Positions 17,557 through 24,710 of a stretch of DNA of 53,640 bases are shown piece after piece. Positions within the stretch are counted from its first letter, which is position 1; every line of letters begins with the position of its first letter. Both the position numbers and the translations under genes were made by a program. Under the pieces are notes generated by a model. That model saw only the letters and a program-made list of their open reading frames with translations, was not told where the DNA came from and searched no databases. This stretch comes from Myxococcales bacterium. Its GTDB lineage: Bacteria; Myxococcota; Myxococcia; Myxococcales; Myxococcaceae. The stretch lies in NCBI GenBank assembly GCA_030681895.1, contig JAUXRI010000289.1, positions 1 through 53,640 of the forward strand, in the 5' to 3' direction.

Positions 17557-18821
17557 CACACCAGCTTCCCCGTGGGGCGGTGAACGATGCGCACCGGGAA
17601 GCCGTCAGCCTCGAGCGCCGTCTTGAGTGCGACGAGGGCCGCGGCGCGACTGGCCTCGACGTCTTCGCGCAACAGCCACTGCGGCACGCGCGTGTTCGGC
17701 TTCGTCTCGTCACCACCGTCGAAGCCGATGACGACCGTCGCAGGCACCGAGAGCCGACGGCTCATCGCAACCAGTCGCTCGCGCCACGGCCCGTCGATGG
17801 GCGGCGCGAAGACGACGCACGCGCCGAGGCGATGCGACTCGATTTGATTCGCCAGTCCGTCGAGACCCGCCGCGCCGTCCTTCCGCACGCGAATGGAGTC
17901 GATGATCTGCTCCACCGCTTCCGGCACGCGCGTGACGGGCTTGAGCGCACCGTCGGCCGCGAAGACGAAGTCGGGACCCAACAGGCCCTGCTCCAGAAAG
18001 ACGCGCGCGACGCCGGCGCTGGGCTCGTCACCTTCACCGGCGATGAGGAAGGCGACGTTGAGCGGCTGTGGGGCGACGGCGCGCTCCGGCATTCGCACGA
18101 GCAGCCGCCGGGTGCGCGCGTACGTTCGCCAGAGCACGTGGCGCATCGAGTCGCCGTGCGCGTACGAGCGCATCTCGACGAGGTCGCCTTCCGCGCGGCC
18201 CGACGGGTGAGACCACGCATCACCGCTCGAGCGTGAGGCGGCGAGGGTCGCGCTGACTGGCGCTGCGACGGGCGTGACGCGCAGGGTGAGCGGCCACGAC
18301 ACCTCGAACGAGAGCGCCGAGAGGCCGAAGACGTCTTCGATGGTGAAGCGGCGCACCAGCACGTCGTGACGGCCTCGCTCCAGCGCGCTGATGCGCTCGC
18401 CGAGTCGGCCTTCGGTGCGCACCAGCGAGACCGAGAAGCCGGCGGGCGTCGCCCACTCCAGCTGCACGTCGAGCAACCCGAGCGCACGAACGTTCGGCAC
18501 GCGGAAGGTCGTCGTCAGCTCCGCGCCAGACTGCAGCTCGGGCGGAACGCCGACGGCCTGACCCTTCACCATGCGCCGCACCACGAGCGTCGTCAGCAAG
18601 ACCAGCACGACACACGCAGCGACGAGCGCGAGCGCGACCAGGGCGACGGGCCGCAACACGTGGTCGACCTCCGTCTCGCTCACCCGAAGCGCGAGCCCGG
18701 CGGCGGCGCCCAGCACCAGGCCAGCCCACCGCAGCGGCATCACCCCGCGCAGTCGTGCCCACAGCCGGCTCAACCTCGCGCGCATCGCGCGGACTGTTTG
18801 CTGCCCCTCGCGCAGGGTCAA
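17556..18821 (-). CDS. DUF58 family membrane protein, first gene of the MoxR operon
   Basis: A 421-residue protein with two transmembrane helices near residues 30-50 and 60-82, then the DUF58 domain with its conserved core E-M-R-x-Y-x-x-G-D-S-x-R-x-x-x-W-R (MRSYAHGDSMRHVLW, about residues 218-232). A von Willebrand A-like fold is expected beyond it. The start is uncertain: TTG at 18821 has AAGGTG about six bases upstream, while ATG at 18785 lacks a well-spaced site. It leads five genes on the minus strand, each overlapping the next by one to four bases, so one transcript is likely, starting in the short gap at 18822-18867 or in the gene before. Confidence 0.88.
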   Translation of the reverse strand: MTLREGQQTVRAMRARLSRLWARLRGVMPLRWAGLVLGAAAGLALRVSETEVDHVLRPVALVALALVAACVVLVLLTTLVVRRMVKGQAVGVPPELQSGAELTTTFRVPNVRALGLLDVQLEWATPAGFSVSLVRTEGRLGERISALERGRHDVLVRRFTIEDVFGLSALSFEVSWPLTLRVTPVAAPVSATLAASRSSGDAWSHPSGRAEGDLVEMRSYAHGDSMRHVLWRTYARTRRLLVRMPERAVAPQPLNVAFLIAGEGDEPSAGVARVFLEQGLLGPDFVFAADGALKPVTRVPEAVEQIIDSIRVRKDGAAGLDGLANQIESHRLGACVVFAPPIDGPWRERLVAMSRRLSVPATVVIGFDGGDETKPNTRVPQWLLREDVEASRAAALVALKTALEADGFPVRIVHRPTGKLV

Positions 18822-18867
18822 GTGTCACCTTGGCGCAAGTCCACCCATTCGGTGGTGCGCGAGCCGG

Positions 18868-19326
18868 TCAGCGGACTGCGTTCAATCGGGATGACGAGCC
18901 GAGCATGAGGTGCTGGCGCAGCGCCGTGAGCACCCGCTCCCGATGGAGCTCGAGTTCGGTCTTCTGCAGGTAGAGGAACGCGGTTGGCTGATGCGGAGAG
19001 GGCTCTGCCGGTCCGAACACGGAGAACGTCTTCCCGCCGAACGCGGCCTCGAGCCCCTTGCGAGTCGACTCCAGCGACGAGAGGCCCGTGAGGACCAGCG
19101 GCTTGTTCGCCCACGTCCGCCGGACCGCTGCGTGAACCTCGGAGACCGAGTGGCCGATGCTGGATGACGCCGCGAGGCTGATCACTGCGCCACAGAACTC
19201 GACGCTGCGCAGGCCCGCGAGCTGGTCGAGCCGCTCCAGCGTCACCGGCTCGACGCCAATCGCGCGAAGCGCAGCGCTCATTTCAGTCACGACGAAGTCA
19301 TGGGGACGCGCCAGCAACACCTTCAC
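18868..19326 (-). CDS. Receiver-like protein lacking the phosphorylation site
   Basis: A 152-residue protein whose first 120 residues resemble a response-regulator receiver: a KVLLARPHDF opening strand, an amphipathic helix (MSAALRAIG), a VISLAAS strand at the phospho-acceptor position and a LVLTGL strand with the conserved Thr. The acidic pair at the start and the Asp at the end of strand 3 are missing, so it should not be phosphorylated in the usual way. There is no output domain. It lies 46 bases upstream of the DUF58 operon on the same strand and could be co-transcribed with it. Assignment to the receiver fold is tentative. Confidence 0.6.
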   Translation of the reverse strand: MKVLLARPHDFVVTEMSAALRAIGVEPVTLERLDQLAGLRSVEFCGAVISLAASSSIGHSVSEVHAAVRRTWANKPLVLTGLSSLESTRKGLEAAFGGKTFSVFGPAEPSPHQPTAFLYLQKTELELHRERVLTALRQHLMLGSSSRLNAVR

Positions 19327-19451
19327 GCCCGCTCAGTGTTCGGCCCGAGTCGCCGCCGCAAGTCGAAGTGCTCCGCGTTGTCTGGAGAGCGCACACATCG
19401 AGTGGGGGTGTTTCTCGACTCCGTGTTTCGTTTCGCGGATTCTCTGCTTCC

Positions 19452-21653
19452 GTGATCAACCGACGTCTCCTCATCGCCTGGTGGGCGGCGTCATGCCTGG
19501 TCGCGTGTGACTGCGCGTCGCTGGGCCTTGATCAGAAGCGGTTCTCCTGCGCGACCGATGACGAGTGCTCGCCTGGCTTCGGCTGTGTCGACCGGGGCAG
19601 CGGCCGCGAGTGCGTCGCGAGCTCCGCGGGTGGTGGCGCTGCTGCGGGAGGTGTCGCCGGCGGAACAGGCGGCGCTGGAGGTGGTGCCGCGGGCGGCGAG
19701 GCTGGTGGGATGGCCGGTGGCGATGCAGGTGGGACGGCCGGTGGTGACGCAGGTGGGACGGCGGGCGGCGACGCAGGTGGCACGGCCGGCGGTGACGCAG
19801 GTGGGACGGCGGGCGGCGACGCAGGTGGGACGGCAGGCGGCCTCGCGGGTGGAAGCGCGGGAGGCGCCGCCGGAGGTCAAGCAGGCGGCGCTGCAGGTGG
19901 GCAGGCGGGCGGCATGACGAGCCAGCTCCCGACGCAGCTGGCCTTCTCGACGCCGGTTCGTGCTCAGCCAACCTCGGTCTGCTCCGCGGCCATCACCATC
20001 GAGGCGCGCAACGCGATGGGTCAGATGGTGCCCATCACGAGCTCCATCACCGTCGCGCTCGGCGTGATGCAGGCCAACAGCGGCATCAGCTTCTTCACCT
20101 CGGCCACCTGCTCCGCCGCGGCCATCTCTTCCGTCGTCCTCACCACAGCCGCACCGACGCAGACCGTCTTCATCCGCGGTCCCACGGCGGGCACCTTCAC
20201 GCTCACCGCCTCGGCCATGGGCCTGACGGCCGCGACGCAATCGACGACCGTGACGCTCGGCCCCGACACGCTGGTGTTCACCAACACGCCGCCAGCTGGC
20301 CTTCGCGGTGGTGAATGTTTTCCGCTCACGTACCAGAGCCGGCGTGGCGCGATGCCCTTCGCGGTCACCGTGAACACGACGGTTACCTTCGGCCCGGCGA
20401 GCGGCGCGAAGTTCTACGCCGACCCGACGTGTGCCACGCAGCTCGCCTCTCAGGTATTGGCGAGCGGGGCCATCCTGGACACCGTGTACGTGCGCGTGCT
20501 CGTCAGCACCCCGCTCTCCCTCACCGCCACGGCGCCCTTCGACGGCGACGCCATCACCGTCACCGCGCTGCCCATCGTCAGACGAGGCACCTGCTTCTTC
20601 CGCTCTCAGACCGCCATCGACGGTGGCTTCGACGCCGACGGTGGCGCCCTCGACGGGGGCTTCTCGCAGCTGCTCACCCAGACGTGCGCGGTGAGCCCGC
20701 CCGTCGGCAACCTCGCGCAGGCCATGCTGCTCGTGCAGGAGCTCGGCTCGCAGCCGGGGGAACACAACGACGTGATGGCCCGGTGCCGCCTCTCCAGCCA
20801 GAGCACCATCACCTGTCTGCGCCGTCAGGGAGAGCACGGCCTCGAGGTCCGCTGGCAGGTCGTCGAGCTCGGCTCTGGGCTGCGCGTTCAGGCCGTCACG
20901 AGCGGCGCCTGTGCCACGTCGGTGCCTCTTCCCCAGGCGGTCGACCCGGCGAAGTCCTTCGTGCTGCGCACCCTCGGCACCAACACGGGCGGGTTCTATG
21001 ACGATGAAGACGGCGTGCCGTTCTTCCTCGCGAGCCCGACGACGGTGAGCGCTCCGGCGATGAACAGCTGCGGCGGGTTCGACCTGCAGGTGGTGGAGTG
21101 GGACGGGCTCAGCGTCGCGCGCGGCACCCTCGACGGCGGGCTCGCGGCCGGCGTCGTCAGCCAGTCGATTCTCGGGTTGCCTCCCGCGAGCACCAACCGC
21201 GCCGTGCTCGTTCAGGCGGCGCTCGACGTCGACCTCATGGCGAACACCTGCGCGCTGCAGGTGCGCGGCTCGCTGCCCGGTCCGTCCGAGCTCGCCTTGC
21301 GACGCGCGATGGGCGACGCGGGCTGCGCCGACCTGCTCCCGCGCGTCGTCTGGGAGCGCCTCGACTTCGGCACCCGCGCCACCGCCCGGGAGGTCACCGT
21401 CACGTTCGGGCCAGGCGTGGTGCTCGTCGACACGCCCATCACTGCCGTCGACCCGGCGCGCACGTTCCTCATGTCGAGCAACCAGTCGACGATGGGGCAG
21501 GGCATGGGCGAGACCAACTACGCGCCCTTCACGAAGATCGCCGAAGCGGCGTTCGGCTTCGACCTCACCTCCAACGGCACCGTGCTGACGACGCGCCGCG
21601 GCCGGTCTTCGGGCTCAGCGGTCGTGACGGTGTACGTCGTGCAGGTCGAGTGA
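19452..21653 (+). CDS. Large Ala/Gly-repeat lipoprotein
   Basis: A 733-residue lipoprotein. The GTG at 19452 begins a signal ending in LVAC (Cys19 lipidated). Then come a small Cys-rich motif (CATDDECSPGFGCVDRG), a repeat spacer of about 110 residues built from GGDAGGTA and related octads, a long region of two or three beta-sandwich (Ig-like) domains (about residues 160-390), and a C-terminal half with a few Cys and repeated motifs of the type AVDPA[KR][ST]F[VL], suggesting duplicated domains. No catalytic site was recognised. An in-frame start at 19368 exists but would put 28 residues before the signal. It converges with the next gene. Confidence 0.8.
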   Translation: MINRRLLIAWWAASCLVACDCASLGLDQKRFSCATDDECSPGFGCVDRGSGRECVASSAGGGAAAGGVAGGTGGAGGGAAGGEAGGMAGGDAGGTAGGDAGGTAGGDAGGTAGGDAGGTAGGDAGGTAGGLAGGSAGGAAGGQAGGAAGGQAGGMTSQLPTQLAFSTPVRAQPTSVCSAAITIEARNAMGQMVPITSSITVALGVMQANSGISFFTSATCSAAAISSVVLTTAAPTQTVFIRGPTAGTFTLTASAMGLTAATQSTTVTLGPDTLVFTNTPPAGLRGGECFPLTYQSRRGAMPFAVTVNTTVTFGPASGAKFYADPTCATQLASQVLASGAILDTVYVRVLVSTPLSLTATAPFDGDAITVTALPIVRRGTCFFRSQTAIDGGFDADGGALDGGFSQLLTQTCAVSPPVGNLAQAMLLVQELGSQPGEHNDVMARCRLSSQSTITCLRRQGEHGLEVRWQVVELGSGLRVQAVTSGACATSVPLPQAVDPAKSFVLRTLGTNTGGFYDDEDGVPFFLASPTTVSAPAMNSCGGFDLQVVEWDGLSVARGTLDGGLAAGVVSQSILGLPPASTNRAVLVQAALDVDLMANTCALQVRGSLPGPSELALRRAMGDAGCADLLPRVVWERLDFGTRATAREVTVTFGPGVVLVDTPITAVDPARTFLMSSNQSTMGQGMGETNYAPFTKIAEAAFGFDLTSNGTVLTTRRGRSSGSAVVTVYVVQVE
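19698..19841 (+). repeat. 24-bp tandem repeat encoding the GGDAGGTA octad
   Basis: Six consecutive 24-bp units start at 19698, 19722, 19746, 19770, 19794 and 19818, the last five beginning with a GAT or GAC codon and GCAGGTGG. Units differ mainly at third positions. Slippage could change the spacer length of the lipoprotein between strains. Confidence 0.85.
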
Positions 21654-21661
21654 CACGGCGC

Positions 21662-22318
21662 TCACGGCGACGCGGCAGCCTGGAACCCGGTGAAGACCCG
21701 CCGCGCCGAGTTCCGAAGGGCGACCGCGACCTTGTCGGTGTCTCCGACGAAGCCGATGCCGTCGTCACCGACGCGGGCCAGCGTGGTGCCCTCGAGGAAG
21801 AGCGGGCACGAGGGGCGGTCGAAGCCGCTCGCGACGGCGTAGGCGAGGTGGCACGAGAGCAGTTGATACGTCTGCTGCGGGTCGACCCCGGGTTTGAGTG
21901 TCATCACGAAGCCGCGCTTCGTGCTCTGCACCCGGCTGACCGACGAGGCAAGCAGCGGGCAGGACGACCGCTCGCCCTCCGACAGGCCCGCGCAGGCTTC
22001 GTTCTCGAAGGTGGTCAGCGTCTTCGCCGCGGCGAGGTGGGCGTTCGCCTCTCGCATCTCGCGGTCGGCGGCCGCCAGGTGACTGCTGGTCGGGTTGTAC
22101 GACTCCTCGAAGGCGCCGGCGCCGATCTCCGCGCCCATCATCGGTGACCGCGGTGGCACGCGTCGGGCCTCGGTGGGGTCGAACTTCGCCCGCTCTTCAC
22201 GCGCGCGGCCCTGGTGAATCGCGGCCTCGTTCTGGTGTTCGGCGACCGTCTCGTCCTTTGCGCGGACATGCGTGCAGGACACCGTGAGCAACGTGAGGGC
22301 AAGCAGGTGGTTGGTCAT
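21662..22318 (-). CDS. Putative lipoprotein, second gene after the beta-barrel gene
   Basis: A 218-residue exported protein. The signal ends in LTVSC, an imperfect lipobox (Cys15). The mature part starts with a charged helical segment rich in Ala, Glu and Arg (AIHQGRAREERAKFDP), contains a second helical stretch around the repeated phrase AADREMREANAHLAAAK, and ends with a compact domain with four Cys (around residues 118-180). The ATG at 22318 is 83 bases below the stop of the beta-barrel gene on the same strand, so the two probably form one transcript. No function is assigned. Confidence 0.68.
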   Translation of the reverse strand: MTNHLLALTLLTVSCTHVRAKDETVAEHQNEAAIHQGRAREERAKFDPTEARRVPPRSPMMGAEIGAGAFEESYNPTSSHLAAADREMREANAHLAAAKTLTTFENEACAGLSEGERSSCPLLASSVSRVQSTKRGFVMTLKPGVDPQQTYQLLSCHLAYAVASGFDRPSCPLFLEGTTLARVGDDGIGFVGDTDKVAVALRNSARRVFTGFQAAASP

Positions 22319-22401
22319 GTGGGGCTCCGGGTGCGAAGGACTCGAAAGGGCGAGTCCGCCAAGGCTCAAAGCAACTCGGGAGCCAGCCGGCCCCGAGCTC
22401 G

Positions 22402-22947
22402 TCAAAGCAGGACGCCGAGGCCCACCCGCAGTCGCGGCTCCCACTGCAGCCCAGCACCACCATCGATGAAGCCGGCGCCAGCACCGAGCTGGAAGGCGAA
22501 GTTCGGCAGCACGACGAACTGGTAGCCGAGCGAGGCGCCCGCGCCCCAGCCGAACGGCCGAAGCGGCGCACCCTCGAGGCTCTTCATCAGCGCCGCCCCG
22601 GTCACGTGCGCGTCGACGAACAGGCCCGCCGGAGCGCGTTGCACGAGGTGCAGCCGAACGCCGAGCGCTGCGCTGGCCGTCGTGCGCCAGGTCTCGCGGT
22701 TGACGAGCGGAGTGTCGAAGCCGCGCATGCCCAGGCCAGCGGTGAGGCCGAGCCACGGCGCGACGACGCGCTCATAGTCGAGCGAGATGCCGCCAGTGGC
22801 CAGGTCGCCGAGGTTCATGAAGGCGACGTTCTTCGGTGCGGGGCGTTCGACCGCCGTGCTGGCTGGCGTCGACACGGCCTCATCACTCCACGCGGTCGCA
22901 GCCTGGGCGAGCGCGCTGACGACGAACATCCGAATCCACGATGTCAT
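22402..22947 (-). CDS. Probable outer-membrane beta-barrel protein
   Basis: A 181-residue protein with a signal peptide (cleavage near ATAWS) and a mature chain of alternating hydrophobic and polar residues with many Gly, ending in a hydrophobic C-terminal strand (RLRVGLGVLL), as expected for a small eight-stranded barrel. An AGGAG sequence lies about six bases before ATG 22947. A good sigma-54-like promoter sits just upstream (22971-22986), giving a leader of about 13 bases. It is co-directional with the lipoprotein gene downstream. Its role is presumably in outer-membrane structure or stress adaptation, by context. Confidence 0.7.
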   Translation of the reverse strand: MTSWIRMFVVSALAQAATAWSDEAVSTPASTAVERPAPKNVAFMNLGDLATGGISLDYERVVAPWLGLTAGLGMRGFDTPLVNRETWRTTASAALGVRLHLVQRAPAGLFVDAHVTGAALMKSLEGAPLRPFGWGAGASLGYQFVVLPNFAFQLGAGAGFIDGGAGLQWEPRLRVGLGVLL

Positions 22948-22970
22948 GGGAACTCCTCGAACCCATGCGC

Positions 22971-22986
22971 AGCATCAATCGAGCCA
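22971..22986 (-). promoter_or_regulatory. Sigma-54-like promoter of the beta-barrel gene
   Basis: On the minus strand TGGCTCGATTGATGCT matches 10 of the 12 defined positions of TGGCACGNNNNTTGCW, with exact GG-to-GC spacing. Transcription would start near 22960. No clear copy of the TCACAWTGATG element lies upstream. Confidence 0.5.
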
Positions 22987-23077
22987 GTCACGACGGCTCA
23001 GGTGAACGACGATGGCGAGCTGTTCATCTTGAAGGACGACGATCATCGGCTGCTTCGTTTCGACCGTGCCTGAGGTC

Positions 23078-23254
23078 TCAGGTGCAGACCACGGCCTCCA
23101 CCAGCAGTCGGACTGGACGCAGGCCGCGTTTCCGGGTGAGCGGCTGCAGCTCCATGGTCGGAACACCATCTCGAGCGAGCAGGCCGCCGCCGCCAGCCAA
23201 CTCGAGCCAGCGATGACCATCGGCAGCTGGCTTCTCGTCTTCACGTTCAGTCAT
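23078..23254 (-). CDS. Small hypothetical protein overlapping the DksA/TraR-like gene
   Basis: A 58-residue ORF whose ATG (23252-23254) lies eight bases inside the end of the DksA/TraR-like gene, a typical arrangement for translational coupling. The N-terminus is acidic (MTEREDEKPAADG), the middle is Gly-rich, and the C-terminus is basic then hydrophobic (TRKRGLRPVRLLVEAVV). It has no Cys motif and no membrane helix. Codon third positions are GC-rich as in neighbouring genes. The opposing plus-strand frame in this stretch looks less protein-like. No family was recognised; existence is inferred from overlap and composition only. Confidence 0.45.
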   Translation of the reverse strand: MTEREDEKPAADGHRWLELAGGGGLLARDGVPTMELQPLTRKRGLRPVRLLVEAVVCT

Positions 23255-23612
23255 GGGGGCCTCGAGCGCTCGATTGTGGGGTGAAAGACATGCAGTCGGC
23301 GCACCTTCGGGCCTCGGGGAGCACGGCCATGCGCCGCGCGTCGATGCTGCCGTGGCAGTTCTCGCACTGGCCCCACGTTCCCTGGGACAGCCGCTCGAGC
23401 GCCGCGTCCACCTCGCCCAGCTCAGCGGTCTCCCGGGCAGACAGGCGCATCAAGACGTCGGAGATCTGGTCGTTCTCAGCCAGCGCTTCGGGCCGTCGCT
23501 CTTCACCGAGGGCCACGGTGCCGGCGTCATTGTCGGAGCGAGATCGCGACAGCGCGACTCTGCGAGCGACCAGGGTCTCTGTGGCTGCGGCCACGCGTTG
23601 GCTTTGGTTCAT
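23247..23612 (-). CDS. DksA/TraR-family zinc-finger protein
   Basis: A 121-residue protein. Residues 35-80 form the acidic helical region typical of the family, and a four-Cys zinc site follows: Cys83-x2-Cys86 and Cys104-x2-Cys107, spaced by 17 residues as in DksA. Members enter the RNA polymerase secondary channel and adjust transcription during stress, often with ppGpp; shorter relatives act alone. The N-terminal helical tip seems reduced compared with DksA (about 150 residues), so TraR-like behaviour is possible. It lies in a cluster of stress genes on the minus strand, after a terminator at 23669-23690. Confidence 0.85.
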   Translation of the reverse strand: MNQSQRVAAATETLVARRVALSRSRSDNDAGTVALGEERRPEALAENDQISDVLMRLSARETAELGEVDAALERLSQGTWGQCENCHGSIDARRMAVLPEARRCADCMSFTPQSSARGPHD

Positions 23613-23627
23613 GGTGTCTTCGGCTGC

Positions 23628-23643
23628 TGCAAGACCGTGCCCC
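23628..23643 (-). promoter_or_regulatory. Weak sigma-54-like promoter of the DksA/TraR-like gene
   Basis: On the minus strand a G-run with GG correctly spaced 12 bases before the GC of a perfect TTGCA -12 element. The -24 element is poor (7 of 12 positions overall) and the start would lie only about five bases before the ATG. It is included because it sits between a terminator and the gene. Confidence 0.25.
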
Positions 23644-23668
23644 CGTCGAAGGCGCCTCGAAACGTCGA

Positions 23669-23690
23669 GGGCCTCGCGTCTGCGAGGCCC
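23669..23690 (-). terminator. Hairpin terminator after the helical stress protein
   Basis: A perfect 9-bp inverted repeat (GGGCCTCGC / GCGAGGCCC) with a 4-base loop lies 33 bases beyond the stop of the helical-protein gene. The T-run that follows is weak (three T). It separates the DUF5670/helical pair from the DksA-like gene. Confidence 0.65.
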
Positions 23691-23722
23691 CCGGTCGAAG
23701 CAACGCTCATCGGCAGCGACGC

Positions 23723-24043
23723 CTACTTGTTCAGCGCTTTGGCGGCGGTGTTCGCTGCGCTGCCGATGGCGTTCCTCGCCTTGTCAGCTCCTTCGCTGAG
23801 CGCGTTCTTCGTGCGCCTCGCGGCCTCGGCGACCGCGTTCCCCGTCTTCCGCGCAGTCTCGTCGACGGCGTTCGTCGCCTTCGAGATCCTGGCGTCGGTG
23901 CGGGTCGGCTGCGTGGCGGCGTCGGCGCGGTTGGCGACCTTCGACACCGCTTCTTTGATGGCGTGACCTGCCTTCTGGGCGGTCTCTTCGACGCGATGAG
24001 CGACTTCGGTGGCTTTTTGCGTGACTGCATTCTTCGTGGTCAT
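23723..24043 (-). CDS. Ala/Lys-rich amphipathic helical stress protein
   Basis: A 106-residue protein made almost entirely of Ala, Lys, Thr, Glu, Asn, Arg and Val with no Cys or aromatic residues. It reads as a run of amphipathic helices with 11-residue-like repeats (ATEVAHRVEETAQKAGHAIKEA), like LEA, apolipoprotein or phasin-type proteins. It shares the phrase KAGHA[IV]xEA with the protein at 37141-37434, so the two are probably related. It follows the DUF5670 gene by 33 bases, with a GGAAACCC purine-rich site before ATG 24043. Likely roles are membrane or protein protection during stress, inferred from composition. Confidence 0.7.
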   Translation of the reverse strand: MTTKNAVTQKATEVAHRVEETAQKAGHAIKEAVSKVANRADAATQPTRTDARISKATNAVDETARKTGNAVAEAARRTKNALSEGADKARNAIGSAANTAAKALNK

Positions 24044-24076
24044 TGAACGGGTTTCCTTCCGACGAGTTGGCCCGAG

Positions 24077-24235
24077 TCAGATGACTCGACGCCCCATGAT
24101 GATGCGGGCCAACACCGAGATGACGGCCAGCACGAGCAAGATGTGAATGAAGGCTCCAATGTTGACGCTCATGGTCACGCCAAGAATCCACAACACGACG
24201 AACACAGCGGCGAGCACCCAGAGAAGATCGAGCAT
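24077..24235 (-). CDS. DUF5670 (lmo0937-type) mini membrane protein
   Basis: A 52-residue protein, below usual gene-finder length, with two transmembrane helices separated by a short loop and a basic C-terminus (IMGRRVI). The pattern VLWILG, a Gly-x-Phe-Ile-His turn and ILLVLAVI matches the DUF5670/lmo0937 family of tiny stress-induced membrane proteins. A strong ribosome-binding site (GGAAGG) lies about seven bases before ATG 24235. A sigma-54-like promoter precedes it at 24265-24280, with an operator-like site at 24346-24356. A relative with the same pattern is encoded at 36944-37144. The biochemical role of the family is unknown. Confidence 0.75.
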   Translation of the reverse strand: MLDLLWVLAAVFVVLWILGVTMSVNIGAFIHILLVLAVISVLARIIMGRRVI

Positions 24236-24264
24236 GGCGGCACCTTCCTTTCGGCTTCAGGCGT

Positions 24265-24280
24265 CGCATGCGCCGTGCCG
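24265..24280 (-). promoter_or_regulatory. Sigma-54-like promoter of the DUF5670 operon
   Basis: On the minus strand CGGCACGGCGCATGCG matches 9 of the 12 defined sigma-54 positions with exact GG-GC spacing. The start would fall near 24254, leaving a leader of about 19 bases that contains the GGAAGG ribosome-binding site. A TCACAATGATG site lies 66 bp upstream. Confidence 0.55.
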
Positions 24281-24345
24281 TACGACCTGCCGGGGAGATG
24301 CGCGCACGAACGCACCTCGAAGGGGCATCACCTCGATGAGCGACC

Positions 24346-24356
24346 CATCATTGTGA
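24346..24356 (-). promoter_or_regulatory. Putative activator-binding site TCACAATGATG
   Basis: Reads TCACAATGATGGGTC on the minus strand, the same as sites in the gaps at 35.7-35.9 and 37.4 kb apart from one or two bases. It lies 66 bp upstream of the -24 box of the DUF5670 promoter. It could also serve the divergent CDGSH gene. Confidence 0.5.
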
Positions 24357-24398
24357 AGGACTCTGCCTGGCGGCCCACTTGTTGCGGGAGCGAGGCGC

Positions 24399-24659
24399 AT
24401 GAAGATCACCGCGCTCACCGATGGGCCTCTGCTGGTCGAAGGCCTCACCTCACTGGTGGATCAGAACGGCCGCGAGTTCACCCTCGGCCATGCACCCACC
24501 ATCGCGCTGTGCCGATGCGGCGCTTCGTCGACGAAGCCCCGCTGCGATGGCAGTCACACGAAGAACGGCTTCCGCTGCCCACCGTTCGAGCTTTCGAAGG
24601 CGCCGCCGGCCGTCGCAGTGTGGGAAGGCGAAGGCGGCGCATCGAAGCCGGTGAAGTGA
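24399..24659 (+). CDS. CDGSH iron-sulfur domain protein
   Basis: An 86-residue protein with one complete CDGSH motif binding a redox-active 2Fe-2S cluster by three Cys and one His: Cys38-x-Cys40, then Cys49-Asp-Gly-x-x-His53 in CRCGASSTKPRCDGSH. The short N-terminal region and single motif match bacterial mitoNEET-like proteins, which are soluble and linked to redox or iron-sulfur balance. A ribosome-binding site GAGCGAGG lies a few bases before ATG 24399. It is divergent from the DUF5670 operon and 51 bases before the P-type ATPase gene on the same strand, so it may share a transcript with that pump. Confidence 0.93.
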   Translation: MKITALTDGPLLVEGLTSLVDQNGREFTLGHAPTIALCRCGASSTKPRCDGSHTKNGFRCPPFELSKAPPAVAVWEGEGGASKPVK

Positions 24660-24682
24660 CGTCACTCTGAACGGCGTTCGCA

Positions 24683-24698
24683 CGGCCAACCGGTTGCA
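24683..24698 (+). promoter_or_regulatory. Possible sigma-54-like promoter of the P-type ATPase gene
   Basis: CGGCCAACCGGTTGCA has a perfect TTGCA -12 element, GG at the correct distance and 8 of 12 defined positions. The predicted start is only about two bases before ATG 24711, and no ribosome-binding site precedes that ATG. Confidence 0.35.
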
Positions 24699-24710
24699 TC
24701 GTTCAAGCTG

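Noticed and set aside
19471..20837. Minus-strand His/Arg-rich frames opposite the repeat lipoprotein
   Set aside because: Mirror of the Gly/Ala repeat. The plus strand has a signal and lipobox.
24371..24385. Sigma-54-like match just before the CDGSH gene (CGGCCCACTTGTTGC)
   Set aside because: It would leave almost no leader and cut off a good ribosome-binding site. Left out as probably chance.
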